Numbered from the stretch's first letter, positions 18,686 to 29,500 are shown. The stretch: DNA of 64,000 bases from Arthrobacter psychrochitiniphilus (GCF_003185915.1 NZ_QHLZ01000008.1:1-64000); one strand, 5' to 3'. Program-made: numbers and translations. The notes: a model not told the origin generated them from the letters alone.

Positions 18686-19848
18686 ACGGTTCCACCGGCA
18701 GTGTGAAGCAACGGCGTGAAGGAATGGTGCTGGGCTCCGTCAAGGGAACACCCATCATCTTGGCCAACTCCTGGTTCCTCATCGCCACCATTACTGTCTT
18801 GATCTTTGGCCCGCAGCTACAAGCCGGGTTTGGCGGCTGGGCCTATCCGGTTGCTTTTGCCTACGCGCTGCTGTTGCTCTTATCTGTTTTTATTCACGAG
18901 TTGGCCCATGCCGTGGCGGCAAAGATGTACGGCTGGCAAACCCACAAAATAGTTTTGAATCTCTGGGGTGGCCACACCGAATTCGATTTCAGCAAGGCCA
19001 CTCCTGGCAAGGCCTTGGTAGTAGCGTTTTCAGGGCCCGTTGCTAATTTTGTGTTGGCGGGGCTGGGCTGGCTTGTCAAGACTGCGCTGCCCGTGCCGCT
19101 CTCGACTGAGCAAGTCACCCTGGGAGGGTCCATTGCTTTCCTCTTGGCCAATATTTTCATTTGGGCGAACCTGCTGATTGGTCTGTTCAACATTTTGCCC
19201 GGCTTGCCGCTGGACGGTGGCAGGCTCGTGGAGTCAATCGTGTGGAAATCCACAGGCAGCCAGGAAAAGGGTACCGTGGCGGCTGGTTGGGCCGGGCGCA
19301 TCATTGTGGTGTTGATTGTTGCCGTGGTGTTGGTAGTGCCGTATCTGCAGGGTGCGCAGCCGCAACTGACAACGTCATTCATTGTGATCTTGCTGGCGGG
19401 TTTCCTGTGGATGGGAGCTTCTGCCTCCATCAAGGGGGCAAATATGCGCCTGCGCCTGCCCGCCATCACTGCTGGCGCCCTGGCCGCACCCGCGGTGAGC
19501 GCTTCCCTTGAATGCACCGTGGCCCAGCTCTGGACGCTTCGTGGACAGTTTCCTCAAGAGCCCATAGTTCTCTTTGGCCGTGACGGCCGTCCTACGGCAG
19601 TGGTTGACGAATTTGCTTTGGCCCATGTCCCGCCACAGGCTGCGCTGCTCACCCCGGCCAGCGCGGTGGCAAGGACCCTGTCCAAGGGAGCCTACGTTCC
19701 GGAGGCGGCCTCAGGCGTGGAGCTTGTCTCCTACCTGGCCCAACTTCCGGATAAGGAATATGCGGTCATTAACCTGGAGGGGAAAGTCACCGGCCTGCTG
19801 AGCCAGGCGAAGGTTGTTGCCGCCATGACCGGCAAGGGCACTGCGTGA
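18682..19848 (+). CDS. Site-2 protease family (M50) with C-terminal CBS-like region
   Basis: A 388-residue polytopic membrane metalloprotease. The zinc motif HELAH (His72, Glu73, His76) lies in a transmembrane segment, and the third ligand is in NILPGLPLDGGRL near residue 172. About six hydrophobic segments span residues 25-245. The C-terminal 130 residues resemble a CBS pair (LFGRDGRPTAVVDEFALAHVPP; LPDKEYAVINLEGKVTGLLSQ), as in Rip3-type proteases. Such enzymes cleave membrane-bound regulators within the bilayer. The GTG at 18682 overlaps the HAD gene by 4 bases. It precedes trmI and the proteasome locus; no substrate is apparent nearby. Confidence 0.85.
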   Translation: MNGSTGSVKQRREGMVLGSVKGTPIILANSWFLIATITVLIFGPQLQAGFGGWAYPVAFAYALLLLLSVFIHELAHAVAAKMYGWQTHKIVLNLWGGHTEFDFSKATPGKALVVAFSGPVANFVLAGLGWLVKTALPVPLSTEQVTLGGSIAFLLANIFIWANLLIGLFNILPGLPLDGGRLVESIVWKSTGSQEKGTVAAGWAGRIIVVLIVAVVLVVPYLQGAQPQLTTSFIVILLAGFLWMGASASIKGANMRLRLPAITAGALAAPAVSASLECTVAQLWTLRGQFPQEPIVLFGRDGRPTAVVDEFALAHVPPQAALLTPASAVARTLSKGAYVPEAASGVELVSYLAQLPDKEYAVINLEGKVTGLLSQAKVVAAMTGKGTA

Positions 19849-19902
19849 GGGCCGGCAAAACTCGCCAGCCATAAACCTCGCCAGCCTGAAACCCCTTCGA
19901 GC

Positions 19903-19947
19903 TCTTCCACCTTTTCCAGCTTTTCCAGCTTTTCCAGCTTTTCCACT
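19903..19947 (+). repeat. TTTTCCAGC 9-bp tandem repeat
   Basis: Three perfect copies of TTTTCCAGC at 19912-19938 are flanked by degenerate copies on both sides. They lie in the 170-base gap between the site-2 protease and trmI genes. They would fall in the trmI leader and are a likely slippage site. Confidence 0.75.
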
Positions 19948-20017
19948 ATTTTTCCGGCCCGCCAGGCGCGGGCTGCAAACGCTGAACTTTGAGAACCAAA
20001 CGTGAGGATCCATTTAG

Positions 20018-21085
20018 ATGAAGCAAGACCCAACAGCTCAAGATGCCGGCCAGGCGCCGCACGGTGCGGCTGCCCGCCGCGGTACTTTCCGCCCCGGGGA
20101 GCGTGTACAGCTGACTGACGAGCGCGGCCGCATGAACACCATCACCCTGACACCCGGAACGGCGTACCATACGCACAAGGGCTTTTTGAATCATGATCTG
20201 CTGATCGGCTCTCCCGAGGGATCCATGGTAGAAAGCAACGTGGGCCAGCAATACCAGGCACTGCGCCCCCTGCTCTCTGACTTTGTGCTTTCCATGCCCC
20301 GCGGTGCGGCAGTGGTGTACCCCAAGGATGCCGGACAGATCATCACCATGGGAGATATCTACCCGGGTGCTCGTGTAGTTGAGGCAGGTGTGGGATCCGG
20401 CGCGCTGTCCATCTCGCTACTTCGAGCCGTGGGAGACAACGGCTATTTGCACTCTTTTGAACGCCGTGAAGAATTTGCAGATATTGCCCGCGGCAACGTG
20501 GAAACCATTTTTGGCGGCCCCCACCCGGCCTGGAAGATTTCCCTCGGAGACTTCCAAGACCAGGTGGTGGCACAGGAAGCTCCCGGCAGCATTGACAGGG
20601 TTGTTTTGGACATGCTGGCACCGTGGGAATGCCTCGACGCGGTAGCCACAGTGTTGGCGCCCGGCGGCGTCTGGATCAACTATGTTGCCACCGTGACTCA
20701 GCTCTCCCGCACGGCCGAAGCCATTAGGGCAGATGGCCGGTTTACCGAGCCTGACGCTTGGGAATCAATGGTGCGCGGCTGGCACCTTGAGGGCTTGGCC
20801 GTCCGCCCGGACCACCGCATGGTGGCTCACACCGGTTTCCTCATGGTCACGCGCCGGCTCGCTGATGGTGTGACGGGAATGTCCCCGAAGCGCCGCGCGT
20901 CGAAAACCGATTTTGCGCAGGAGGACCTCGACGCCTGGACACCTGCGGCTGTGGGCGAACGGTCCGTCTCGGACAAGAAGCTGCGCCGCGCCGCACGTGA
21001 CGCCTCTTCCACTGTGCAGACCAAGCGTAATCAAGAGCAGTCACAAGAAACAGAAACCCGCCAGGACGGTTTCGGCGAGCAGTAG
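20018..21085 (+). CDS. trmI: tRNA (adenine-N1)-methyltransferase TrmI
   Basis: A 355-residue SAM-dependent enzyme that makes 1-methyladenosine at position 58 of tRNAs. The Rossmann SAM site is VVEAGVGSGALSISLLRAVG near residue 120, preceded by the family's YPKDAGQIITMGDIYPGARV. The catalytic region DRVVLDMLAPWECLD follows. Residues about 295-355 form a charged tail beyond the usual 280-residue enzyme. The gene lies directly upstream of the proteasomal ATPase, as Rv2118c lies near mpa in Mycobacterium. Confidence 0.93.
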   Translation: MKQDPTAQDAGQAPHGAAARRGTFRPGERVQLTDERGRMNTITLTPGTAYHTHKGFLNHDLLIGSPEGSMVESNVGQQYQALRPLLSDFVLSMPRGAAVVYPKDAGQIITMGDIYPGARVVEAGVGSGALSISLLRAVGDNGYLHSFERREEFADIARGNVETIFGGPHPAWKISLGDFQDQVVAQEAPGSIDRVVLDMLAPWECLDAVATVLAPGGVWINYVATVTQLSRTAEAIRADGRFTEPDAWESMVRGWHLEGLAVRPDHRMVAHTGFLMVTRRLADGVTGMSPKRRASKTDFAQEDLDAWTPAAVGERSVSDKKLRRAARDASSTVQTKRNQEQSQETETRQDGFGEQ

Positions 21086-21151
21086 CAGTATGCTCGGCAC
21101 TACCGGTTAGCCACGGCTGCGGCGGGATACGCTGCGGAAGGACACAAGGTC

Positions 21152-22948
21152 ATGAACGACTCAACGCACTCCACACCCGAAGATCCGCACGATGGCACCA
21201 CGCCTACTGCGGTTCCCCCCGCGCCCGGCTCTCACGGCTCGGCCTATTCGATCGGTCCAGGCCAACAAGCGCTCCTGGAGCGTCAACTCAATGTGCTCCG
21301 GGACAAGGCCCGCAACCTTGACCGGGCGTTGGCCTCGGCCACAGCCAATAACTCCAAGCTTGTGGCGGTACTGGAAACAGCCAAGTCTGAAATCCAGAAA
21401 CTGCGTTCGGCCCTGGAGCGTGACGGTGAGCCGCCCTACAGTTTCGGCACCATTGTGGCCTTGAACCGGGCCACGCCCACCAGCGGAGCCAGCACCGCGG
21501 TGACCTCGGAAAGCATTGACGTATATGCCTCAGGGCGCAAGATGCGGGTAGGCATGAGCCCGCTGCTGCGCATGAACGAGCTCTCCGTGGGGCAAGAAGT
21601 GCTGCTTAATGAGGCGTTCACCGTGATTGCGGCGCTGGGGTGCACCGATGTTGGGGAACTTGTCACCGTGAAGGAATTGTTGGGCACGGACCGCGCCTTG
21701 GTCATTGGCCGCTCCGATGATGAACGGGTGCTGCGGCTCGCTGGTACCTTGCATGGCGCCGTCAGAGTGGGGGACGCGCTCACCATGGATGCGCGCACCG
21801 GCTACGCTCTGGAAAAGATCCCGCGCTCCGAAGTGGAGAACTTGATACTGGAGGAAGTGCCGGATATTTCCTATGCGGACATTGGTGGGCTTGCCTCCCA
21901 GATCGAGCAAATACGTGATGCCGTGGAACTTCCCTTCCTGCATCCTGACCTCTACCGCGAACACGGGCTCAAAGCGCCCAAGGGCATTCTTCTCTACGGC
22001 CCGCCCGGCTGCGGAAAGACGCTCATTGCCAAGGCTGTGGCCAATTCACTGGCCAAGCGGGCGCGGGAACGCTCAGGTGTTAAGGATCAGAAAAGCTACT
22101 TCCTCAACATCAAGGGACCTGAACTGCTGGATAAATATGTGGGGGAGACCGAGCGCCAGATCCGGCTGATCTTTAGCCGGGCCCGCGAAAAGGCCTCCGA
22201 CGGCAGCGCCGTGGTGGTGTTCTTTGACGAGATGGATTCACTGTTCCGTACCCGCGGTACGGGGGTTTCTTCCGATGTGGAAACCACCATTGTGCCCCAG
22301 CTGCTCAGCGAGATCGACGGCGTTGAACGCCTGGATAACGTGATTGTCATTGGCGCCTCCAACCGGGAAGACATGATTGATCCAGCCATCCTGCGTCCCG
22401 GCCGTCTTGACGTCAAGGTCAAAATTCAGCGCCCGGACGCAGAGTCTGCGGCGGATATTTTTACTAAATATGTCACCACATCCTTGCCGTTCCACGCCGA
22501 TGACGTTTCAGCGAACCACGGCAGCCTCCAAGAAACCGTTGACGCAATGGTTCAGCGCACGGTTGAGGCCATGTACGCCACGGACAAGGGCAATGAATTC
22601 CTTGAGGTGACCTATGCCAACGGTGATACTGAAATGCTGTACTTCAAGGACTTCAACTCCGGTGCGGTGATTCAGAACGTGGTGGACAGGGCCAAGAAAT
22701 ATGCCATCAAGGACCTGCTGACCAGTGGTGAGAAGGGCATCCGGATTGAACATATGCTGCGCGCGGTGGTGGATGAGTTCCGTGAGCATGAGGATATGCC
22801 CAACACCACCAACCCTGACGATTGGGCAAGAATTTCCGGGAAGAAGGGTGAGCGGATCACCTACATCCGCACCATCGTCCAGAGCAAGGAAGGCCAAGTG
22901 CCTGGCCGGACCCTGGAAACCCTGCCAAACACGGGGCAGTACCTGTGA
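21152..22948 (+). CDS. arc: Proteasomal ATPase ARC/Mpa
   Basis: The AAA ring ATPase that recognises Pup, unfolds pupylated proteins and feeds them to the 20S proteasome. In the 598 residues are an N-terminal coiled coil (about 35-90, [20 protein letters not shown]) that binds Pup, tandem OB domains (about 95-240), and one AAA module. Walker A is GPPGCGKT near 283, Walker B is VVVFFDEMD near 355, and the arginine finger region is RPGRLDVKV. The C-terminus is TGQYL, the docking tail that inserts between PrcA subunits. Its stop overlaps the dop start. All key elements are intact. Confidence 0.96.
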   Translation: MNDSTHSTPEDPHDGTTPTAVPPAPGSHGSAYSIGPGQQALLERQLNVLRDKARNLDRALASATANNSKLVAVLETAKSEIQKLRSALERDGEPPYSFGTIVALNRATPTSGASTAVTSESIDVYASGRKMRVGMSPLLRMNELSVGQEVLLNEAFTVIAALGCTDVGELVTVKELLGTDRALVIGRSDDERVLRLAGTLHGAVRVGDALTMDARTGYALEKIPRSEVENLILEEVPDISYADIGGLASQIEQIRDAVELPFLHPDLYREHGLKAPKGILLYGPPGCGKTLIAKAVANSLAKRARERSGVKDQKSYFLNIKGPELLDKYVGETERQIRLIFSRAREKASDGSAVVVFFDEMDSLFRTRGTGVSSDVETTIVPQLLSEIDGVERLDNVIVIGASNREDMIDPAILRPGRLDVKVKIQRPDAESAADIFTKYVTTSLPFHADDVSANHGSLQETVDAMVQRTVEAMYATDKGNEFLEVTYANGDTEMLYFKDFNSGAVIQNVVDRAKKYAIKDLLTSGEKGIRIEHMLRAVVDEFREHEDMPNTTNPDDWARISGKKGERITYIRTIVQSKEGQVPGRTLETLPNTGQYL

Positions 22949-24549
22949 GTGCCGTCCGTGTCATGGGTGCCGAGACGGAATATGGCATCCATGCTCCCGG
23001 CACCCAGGAGTTCAATGCCACGTGGCTTTCCGCCCAAGTGGTCCATGCTTACTCACGCGAAACCAGTCACCGGGCGTCTGCTGGCGGGGAAACCCGTTGG
23101 GACTATACGGACGAGGACCCGCTCGCGGATGCCAGGGGCTGGTCCATGCCCCGGGCCGCAGCGGACCCCAGTCAGCTCACGGATAGCGAACCGATTCTCA
23201 CGGCAGCCCAAATCGCTTTGGAGGGCGGGGATGTAGGTGATCACGGGTGGAACACGGGGGCGCCCATGATGAACATGGTGCTGGGCAACGGGGCGCGGTT
23301 GTACGTGGATCATGCGCACCCGGAGTACTCTTCACCGGAAGTCTCCAACCCGTTGGATGCCGTGCGCTGGGACGCTGCCGGAGACTTGGTGGCGCTGGCC
23401 GCTGTGCGCAGAATTGCCGCCACGCCCGGCATGCCGGGCATTAATCTGTACAAAAACAATACGGATAATAAATCCGTCTCGTACGGCAGCCACGAAAATT
23501 ATTTGATGCCACGCAGTGTCCCCTTCAAGGACATTGTGAGCGGCTTAACAGCATTTTTCGTCACTCGCGCACTCATGTGCGGAGCTGGCCGTGTGGGCCG
23601 GGGGCAGGACGGCTCGGGCCTTGGCTTTCAACTGAGCCAGCGCGCGGACTTCTTCGAAGCGGAAGTGGGGCTGGAGACCACCATTCGGCGCCCCATCATC
23701 AATACCCGTGACGAGCCACACGCCACGGCCACTAAGTACCGGCGCCTGCACGTCATTATTGGTGACGCCAACTTGTGTCAAGTATCGAATTTTCTCAAGT
23801 TCGGCACCACCGCCCTGGTCCTGGACATGATTGAACACGGATCGGCACCAATGATTGAATTTGCCGACCCCGTAGCAACTCTGCAGGCCGTCAGCCACGA
23901 TTGGGAACTCAAAGAACTCCATCTACTGAACAATGGTGAGCTGGTCAGCGCCCTGGAAGTGCAGTGGCGCTACTTACACGCCGCCAAGGAGCACTGCGCC
24001 ACCAACGGCTCCAGCCACCCAGAGACCGGTGACGGACACAGCGCGCAGGTCCTGGCCAAATGGGAAGAGGTTCTCACGGCGCTGGGGGAGGACCCCATGT
24101 CCCTGGCCGGACAGTTGGAATGGGTGGCCAAGCTTAACCTGCTTCAGCAATATCGTCTCCGCGACACCATGGACTGGGATGATCCCCGGCTGGGTCTGAT
24201 AGACCTGCAATGGTCTGATATCCGCCCTGAAAAGGGACTGTACTACAAGCTCTTAGCGCATGGCCGGATCGAGCGGATGGTCAGCGATGAATCAATTGCC
24301 GCCGCAGTTCTGCAACCGCCCACAGACACTCGGGCCTATTTCCGGGGCCGCTGCATTCAGAACTTTGGCCCGCACGTTGTGGGTGCCAGTTGGGACTCGG
24401 TGATCTTTGAACTCCCACAGCAGCGCAGCCTGCAGCGGGTCTCCACCAAGGAGCCACTGCGCGGGACGGAGGCGCTGACGGGTGATCTGTTTCGCACCCA
24501 CACGGAACTGCCAGATTTCCTCGCCGCATTGTTAGCCGGCGGAAACTAG
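22945..24549 (+). CDS. dop: Pup deamidase/depupylase Dop
   Basis: Dop converts the C-terminal Gln of Pup to Glu and removes Pup from tagged proteins. It belongs to the carboxylate-amine ligase family with the N-terminal nucleotide/Mg motif [13 protein letters not shown] (residues about 7-20). The Dop-loop segment is around 40-80 ([25 protein letters not shown], in parts). [21 protein letters not shown] and [12 protein letters not shown] are shared with PafA. Length 534, slightly longer than the usual 500. GTG start overlaps the arc stop by 4 bases. A paralogue, pafA, lies downstream. Confidence 0.95.
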   Translation: MSAVRVMGAETEYGIHAPGTQEFNATWLSAQVVHAYSRETSHRASAGGETRWDYTDEDPLADARGWSMPRAAADPSQLTDSEPILTAAQIALEGGDVGDHGWNTGAPMMNMVLGNGARLYVDHAHPEYSSPEVSNPLDAVRWDAAGDLVALAAVRRIAATPGMPGINLYKNNTDNKSVSYGSHENYLMPRSVPFKDIVSGLTAFFVTRALMCGAGRVGRGQDGSGLGFQLSQRADFFEAEVGLETTIRRPIINTRDEPHATATKYRRLHVIIGDANLCQVSNFLKFGTTALVLDMIEHGSAPMIEFADPVATLQAVSHDWELKELHLLNNGELVSALEVQWRYLHAAKEHCATNGSSHPETGDGHSAQVLAKWEEVLTALGEDPMSLAGQLEWVAKLNLLQQYRLRDTMDWDDPRLGLIDLQWSDIRPEKGLYYKLLAHGRIERMVSDESIAAAVLQPPTDTRAYFRGRCIQNFGPHVVGASWDSVIFELPQQRSLQRVSTKEPLRGTEALTGDLFRTHTELPDFLAALLAGGN

Positions 24550-24670
24550 CCCACACGCTGGCTTGGGTGCACCACGGCCCGCCCACTACACGCAAACCCG
24601 GCGGGTCCGTGGCAGGATGGTAACAGCTAGTACTATCAGGCTCCGAGCAATCAGTTACGAAGGATGCATC

Positions 24671-24877
24671 ATGGCTTCTCAGGAACAGAAAAACGTCTCC
24701 TCCCGTGCCGAGGAAGAACACGTCGACGAGCTTCCCGTACCAACCCCGGCCCCGGATTCGGCAGCAGCCCAGGTAGCCACTTCCGGTTTGGATGACCTGC
24801 TGGATGAGATAGATGGGGTGTTAGAAGTCAACGCCGAGGAATTTGTGCGCGGCTTTGTCCAAAAAGGTGGCCAGTAG
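24671..24877 (+). CDS. pup: Prokaryotic ubiquitin-like protein Pup
   Basis: A 68-residue disordered acidic protein that is attached to lysines of target proteins as a degradation tag. The C-terminal half ([20 protein letters not shown], then [11 protein letters not shown]) is the helix that binds the ARC coiled coil. It ends in Gly-Gly-Gln, so Dop must deamidate it to GGE before PafA can ligate it. ATG at 24671 with GAAGGA upstream; longer in-frame starts are not supported. It sits 5 bases before prcB. Confidence 0.96.
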   Translation: MASQEQKNVSSRAEEEHVDELPVPTPAPDSAAAQVATSGLDDLLDEIDGVLEVNAEEFVRGFVQKGGQ

Positions 24878-24882
24878 CGGCC

Positions 24883-25704
24883 ATGGCGGGCACCCGGCAC
24901 AGCGGTTTCCCCCCGCTGGAAGGTGAGGGCTCCTCGTCGTCGTTCCTTGATTTTGTGAGCCGGAACAATCCCGGACTATTGCCCTTTGGGCGCGATCTGC
25001 CCGCTGGCTCCATGCCTGCAACCCCGCACGGCACCACCATTGTGGCGTTGACATTTGCTGGTGGGGTGCTCATGGCGGGCGACCGCCGGGCCACGATGGG
25101 CACCATGATCGCCAGCCGCCACATTGAAAAAGTGTTCCCCGCTGATAAATATTCGGTGCTGGGCATTGCCGGGACGGCCGGGATCGCCATTGATATGGTG
25201 CGCCTCTTCCAGGTGGAATTGGAGCATTACGAAAAAATTGAGGGAACGCGGCTTAGTCTCGAGGGCAAAGCCAACCGCCTCGGGGCCATGGTACGGGCCA
25301 ACCTGCCCATGGCGCTGCAGGGACTTTCGGTGGTGCCACTCTTTGCCGGGATTGAATACGGAGCAGCCACTGGACGCTTGTTCTCCTACGACGTCACCGG
25401 TGGCCGCTACGAGGAACTTGAACACCACAGCGTGGGTTCCGGCTCGGTGTTTGCCCGCGGCGCCCTAAAGAAGCTGTGGCGCCCGGAGCTATCCGAGGAG
25501 GACGCTGTGGCTGTTGCCGTGGAGGCGCTCATTGACGCTGCCGATGATGACAGCGCCACGGGTGGGCCGGATCTCATCAGGGCGTTGTGGCCCGTGGTCT
25601 ATACCGTGAAGAACGACGGCGCCACCCGGGTTTCCCAGGAGGCATTGGCCGCCGCCGTGGCCGGGATTGTGACGCACCGCAGCATCGAACGCAGGGAGGC
25701 CTGA
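24883..25704 (+). CDS. prcB: 20S proteasome beta subunit PrcB
   Basis: The catalytic subunit of the 20S core. A 50-residue propeptide ([16 protein letters not shown] ... MPATPHG) ends at Gly50, and autoprocessing would expose Thr51 ([19 protein letters not shown]) as the N-terminal nucleophile; the Asp in GDRR and Lys in EKVF complete the site. Length 273 is normal for actinobacteria. The ATG follows pup by 5 bases and prcA follows after one base, so the three are tightly co-expressed. Confidence 0.96.
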   Translation: MAGTRHSGFPPLEGEGSSSSFLDFVSRNNPGLLPFGRDLPAGSMPATPHGTTIVALTFAGGVLMAGDRRATMGTMIASRHIEKVFPADKYSVLGIAGTAGIAIDMVRLFQVELEHYEKIEGTRLSLEGKANRLGAMVRANLPMALQGLSVVPLFAGIEYGAATGRLFSYDVTGGRYEELEHHSVGSGSVFARGALKKLWRPELSEEDAVAVAVEALIDAADDDSATGGPDLIRALWPVVYTVKNDGATRVSQEALAAAVAGIVTHRSIERREA

Positions 25705-25705
25705 G

Positions 25706-26464
25706 ATGTCGCAGCAATTCTATGTATCACCTGAACAAGTCATGAAGGACCGGGCCGATTTTGCCCGCAAGGGCATTGCCCGGGGCAAATCCGTTGTGGT
25801 GCTCAGCTACCGCGATGGCATGGCACTTGTGGCCGAAAACCCTTCACCGACGCTGCACAAGATCGGTGAGATTTATGACAGGATTGCCTTCGCCGCGGTA
25901 GGGAAATACAACGAATTTGAGAGCCTGCGCCAAGCGGGGGTGCGCTACGCGGATGTGCGCGGCTATTCCTATGACCGGGTGGATGTGACGGCCCGCGGGC
26001 TGGCCAGTGTCTACGCCCAAAGCCTGGGCACCGTCTTCACCGCCGAGCAGAAACCCTTTGAAGTGGAGCTGGCCGTGGCCGAGGTGGGTGTCTCCGAAGC
26101 AGGGGATCACATCTTTCGGCTCAATTTTGACGGCTCCATTTCTGATGAGGCCGGCTTTCTGGCGATGGGCGGGCAGGCCGATGCCGTGCAGTCCACCCTT
26201 GAACGGTTGTGGGTGCCCGGGGCGTTACTGGCCCAAGCACTGCACTGGGCTGTAACCGCCCTGGCAGCGCCCCGCATCTCCACCGGCGCGTCCGAGACCG
26301 GGCGCATCCACTTACTTGATGCCACAACGCTGGAGGTTGCCGTGCTGGAGCGCAACGCCTCACGGGTGCGCGGTTCGCACCGGGCCTTCAGGCGCCTGGG
26401 CGCCGCTGACGTGGCAGCGCTCCTGGCGAGCGGGAAGCAACCCCCAACGCCCTCACCGGCGTAA
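25706..26464 (+). CDS. prcA: 20S proteasome alpha subunit PrcA
   Basis: The structural ring subunit that gates the 20S core. The N-terminal MSQQFYVSPEQVMKDRADFA is the gating segment plus H0 helix that docks the ARC tail, followed by ARGKSVVVLSYRDGMALVAEN. No N-terminal threonine nucleophile is present, as expected. Length 252. It begins one base after prcB. Downstream is a 12-bp tandem repeat, then pafA. Confidence 0.96.
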   Translation: MSQQFYVSPEQVMKDRADFARKGIARGKSVVVLSYRDGMALVAENPSPTLHKIGEIYDRIAFAAVGKYNEFESLRQAGVRYADVRGYSYDRVDVTARGLASVYAQSLGTVFTAEQKPFEVELAVAEVGVSEAGDHIFRLNFDGSISDEAGFLAMGGQADAVQSTLERLWVPGALLAQALHWAVTALAAPRISTGASETGRIHLLDATTLEVAVLERNASRVRGSHRAFRRLGAADVAALLASGKQPPTPSPA

Positions 26465-26465
26465 C

Positions 26466-26501
26466 GCCCAGCAAGCTGCCCAGCAAGCTGCCCAGCAAGC
26501 T
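26466..26501 (+). repeat. GCCCAGCAAGCT 12-bp tandem repeat x3
   Basis: Three perfect copies of GCCCAGCAAGCT lie in the 76-base gap between prcA and pafA, starting 2 bases after the prcA stop. The unit length is a multiple of three, so it could represent a former extension of the prcA reading frame. Confidence 0.8.
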
Positions 26502-26540
26502 GCACATCATTGACTCAACAACTGCAAGGAGAGAAGACCG

Positions 26541-27911
26541 GTGGACCGGCGGATATTTGGCATTGAAACCGAATTTGGCGTTACTTACTCTGCGCCCGGG
26601 GCTAAGCCCCTCTCACCGGAAGAAGTAGCCCGCTACCTGTTCCGCAAGGTGGTCAGTTGGGGGCGCTCTTCCAACGTCTTCTTGCCCAACGGCTCAAGGC
26701 TGTACCTGGATGTGGGCTCACATCCGGAATATGCCACGGCTGAATGTGATGGCATAGGCCAGTTGATTGCCCAGGACCGTGCGGGGGAGCTGATCTTGCA
26801 CGATCTGGTGCAGGAAGCCCAAGGACAGCTGGCACGTGAGGGATATGACGGGAAGATCTTCCTGTTCAAAAATAATATTGATTCAGCAGGTAACTCGTAC
26901 GGTAGTCATGAAAACTATCTGATTACCCGCAAGGGCGAGTTCAACCGCCTGGCGGATATTTTGATTCCTTTCCTTGTCACCCGGCAGCTGATCGCCGGTG
27001 CGGGCAGGGTGCTGCCCGCACAACAAGGTGGGAAATTTGCCTTCTCACAGCGGGCTGATCATATTTGGGAAGGTGTCTCCTCAGCTACCACCCGTTCCCG
27101 GCCCATCATCAATACCAGGGATGAGCCGCACGCCGATGCAGAGCTGTTTCGCCGCCTGCATGTGATTGTGGGGGATTCAAATATGTCAGAGACCACCACC
27201 ATGTTGAAGGTGGGCACCATGGATCTGATTCTGCGCATGGTGGAGGCCGGCACCATTATGACTGACATGAGGTTGGAAAACCCCATTCGCAGCATTCGTG
27301 AGATCTCCCATGACCTCACAGGAACCCACCCCTTGAAGATGGCTGATGGCCGGACCATGACCGCTGTAGACATTCAGCGCCACTATCTGGGGAAGGTCTC
27401 CGATTTTGTCCGCTCACACGGGGCCCACAACAACCTTGTCCCACGGATTCTGGATCTGTGGGAAAGGACCCTTGATGCTATTGAGGCTGAGGATTATTCA
27501 ACTATTGACACCGAAATTGACTGGGCTATCAAGGCAAAACTGCTAGGTTCCTATGCAGATCGGCACAATCTTTCCTGGGGTTCCCCGCAGGTGGGGCAGC
27601 TTGATCTGCGCTACCACGACATTGATCCCCACCGTGGCCTTTTCAACATGCTCGAGCGCCGCGGTGCGGCCGCTAAACTGGTGGATGAAGCGGAGATTGT
27701 GGCAGCAGTGGACATGGCGCCGGCCACCACCCGGGCCCATCTGCGCGGCAAGTTTGTCAACGCCGCCCGGGAATCCGGGCGGGACTACACGGTTGACTGG
27801 GTGCATTTGAAACTCAATGACAGATCCCACCAGACTATTCTGTGCAAGGACCCGTTCAAGAGCGTTGACGAGCGCGTTGATGAGTTGATTGCCTCCCTTC
27901 ACGAGCAATAG
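26541..27911 (+). CDS. pafA: Pup-protein ligase PafA
   Basis: PafA uses ATP to phosphorylate the C-terminal Glu of Pup and joins it to a lysine side chain of the target. In the 456 residues are the nucleotide/Mg motif [17 protein letters not shown] at the N-terminus, [21 protein letters not shown], and [16 protein letters not shown]. It lacks the Dop-specific insertion near residue 50, which separates it from Dop. GTG start at 26541 preceded by AAGGAGAGAAG. All pupylation components are thus together between 21 and 28 kb. Confidence 0.96.
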   Translation: MDRRIFGIETEFGVTYSAPGAKPLSPEEVARYLFRKVVSWGRSSNVFLPNGSRLYLDVGSHPEYATAECDGIGQLIAQDRAGELILHDLVQEAQGQLAREGYDGKIFLFKNNIDSAGNSYGSHENYLITRKGEFNRLADILIPFLVTRQLIAGAGRVLPAQQGGKFAFSQRADHIWEGVSSATTRSRPIINTRDEPHADAELFRRLHVIVGDSNMSETTTMLKVGTMDLILRMVEAGTIMTDMRLENPIRSIREISHDLTGTHPLKMADGRTMTAVDIQRHYLGKVSDFVRSHGAHNNLVPRILDLWERTLDAIEAEDYSTIDTEIDWAIKAKLLGSYADRHNLSWGSPQVGQLDLRYHDIDPHRGLFNMLERRGAAAKLVDEAEIVAAVDMAPATTRAHLRGKFVNAARESGRDYTVDWVHLKLNDRSHQTILCKDPFKSVDERVDELIASLHEQ

Positions 27912-28081
27912 CTAGTGAACCGACAGCTTTCATTCAGCTTTAAACGATAAGCTGGACCCGGCCCGGTGTTACCCATCACATGGGTGTGCTGTGACCGATT
28001 GAACTTCTTGCTTGATGTCATGGTTTCCTTCACGTGGCGCCGGCACCTGACCTGATTCATCCCGCCATCGAAAGTGTTTCT

Positions 28082-29065
28082 GTGCGTCGACTTCTTGCAC
28101 TGCTTCTTCCGCTTCTGCTTCTTGTGACCGCCTGTTCACAAGAAGCCAACTCCTCATCACCGGAGGCAACAGCGAATGCCTCCGCGTCCGCGCCGGCGGC
28201 CAATGCCGAACTTCTTGCCTCGGTCAAGGCCGTTAGCGAAGGTGATGGGAAAGCCCCCAAGGTAACCTTTGACAAGCCCCTGAGTGTCCCGTCCGAGGCC
28301 ATGCGCTTGGTATCCCCTGGTGACGGTGCACAGATCAAATCCGGACAGTCCGTTGAATTCCGTGAAATATCCATGAACGCCGCCACAGGTGACCTCCTCG
28401 GTGAAACCTTCAGTAAGCCCAGCGGTGGTTCCATCGTGTTGAACGATTCCTTCAAGGATCAGTTCGCTGTTGTCTACAACACCTTCACTAGCGCCAAGGT
28501 GGGCGCCTACATCGCCTACGGCATCCCGGGCACTGCGGCAGTGGCAGCCACCGATGAAGCCCCCGAGCAGCCGGCCCAGCCCGCCAGCTTGAGCGTTTTC
28601 CAGGTCATGTCCGCCAAGGATGCCCCGCCGGCAGCCAAGGTCATGAGCAGTGAGGACGTCAAGGCACTGGCCAAGGCTGGCAAGCTGCCCACCGCCAAGT
28701 TTGATGCCAAGGGTGTCCCCAGTATCACCATCCCCAAGAATGACGCGCCAGCAGATTTGGCCGTTGAGGTTCTGACGGAAGGCACCGGTGCGGTCCTGAC
28801 GGCGAAGGACACCATCTCGGCGTTCTACACCGGCTGGACCTGGGACGGAAAGTCCTTCGATTCCGCCTATGAGCGTGGCTCCGCCAGCGAATTCCCGCTC
28901 AACGGTGTCATCCAGGGCTGGACCCTGGGCTTGACCGGCCAGAAGGTTGGATCCACAGTGCTGCTGACCATCCCCGCGTCCATGGCGTATGGCGAGAATG
29001 CGGCAGCCCAGGGCAAACCGGCGGGTCCGCTGGTATTTGTTGTTAAGATTGAATCGAAGAAGTAA
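28082..29065 (+). CDS. FKBP-type peptidyl-prolyl isomerase lipoprotein
   Basis: A 327-residue predicted lipoprotein with signal peptide MRRLLALLLPLLLLVTAC, giving Cys18 as the lipidated residue. Residues about 50-165 form a degenerate FKBP-like domain, and residues about 225-327 a recognisable FKBP domain (DTISAFYTGWTWDGKSFDSAY; GVIQGWTLGLTGQKVGSTVLL; IPASMAYG). It should assist folding of exported proteins outside the membrane. I chose the GTG at 28082 because it places the signal peptide at the N-terminus; the GTG at 28034 adds 16 odd residues. A second, cytoplasmic FKBP gene follows after 22 bases. Confidence 0.85.
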   Translation: MRRLLALLLPLLLLVTACSQEANSSSPEATANASASAPAANAELLASVKAVSEGDGKAPKVTFDKPLSVPSEAMRLVSPGDGAQIKSGQSVEFREISMNAATGDLLGETFSKPSGGSIVLNDSFKDQFAVVYNTFTSAKVGAYIAYGIPGTAAVAATDEAPEQPAQPASLSVFQVMSAKDAPPAAKVMSSEDVKALAKAGKLPTAKFDAKGVPSITIPKNDAPADLAVEVLTEGTGAVLTAKDTISAFYTGWTWDGKSFDSAYERGSASEFPLNGVIQGWTLGLTGQKVGSTVLLTIPASMAYGENAAAQGKPAGPLVFVVKIESKK

Positions 29066-29087
29066 ACAACCATGTAGAAGGAGCACC

Positions 29088-29483
29088 ATGTCTTTTGGAG
29101 CACGCAGTTTTGACCGCACCAAGCCGGAAATTGACTTCCCGGCACACGCTGTCCCCACCGAATTGATGATTGAAGACATCATTGAGGGCACCGGCACCGA
29201 AGTAGTGCGCGGCAGCACCGTCTCAACCCATTACGTGGGTGTCGCCTTCTCCACCGGCGAGGAATTCGATTCCTCCTGGGGCCGCGGCACGCCGCTGGAC
29301 TTCAAGGCCGGTATTGGCCAGGTCATCCAGGGCTGGGACCAAGGCCTGTTGGGCATGAAGGTTGGCGGCCGCCGTCGTCTGGAAATCCCCTCGGAGCTGG
29401 CCTACGGCTCGCGAGGCGCCGCCGGCGCCATTGGCCCCAACGAAGCACTGATCTTCGTGGTGGACCTGGTAGCAGTTCGCTAA
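29088..29483 (+). CDS. FKBP-type peptidyl-prolyl cis-trans isomerase
   Basis: A 131-residue single-domain FKBP without a signal peptide, so cytoplasmic. Hallmarks are VSTHYVGVAFSTGEEFDSSWG, GQVIQGWDQGLLGMKVGG, RRLEIPSELAYGSRGAAG and ALIFVVDLVAV, nearly canonical FKBP12 residues. The ATG at 29088 follows AGAAGGAGCACC. It probably shares a transcript with the upstream lipoprotein FKBP, and a very strong hairpin follows. Confidence 0.92.
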   Translation: MSFGARSFDRTKPEIDFPAHAVPTELMIEDIIEGTGTEVVRGSTVSTHYVGVAFSTGEEFDSSWGRGTPLDFKAGIGQVIQGWDQGLLGMKVGGRRRLEIPSELAYGSRGAAGAIGPNEALIFVVDLVAVR

Positions 29484-29500
29484 GTCGCCGCTTCAGCAAG

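Noticed and set aside
26466..26501. CRISPR-like array
   Set aside because: Three adjacent 12-bp copies with no spacers and no cas genes in the window.
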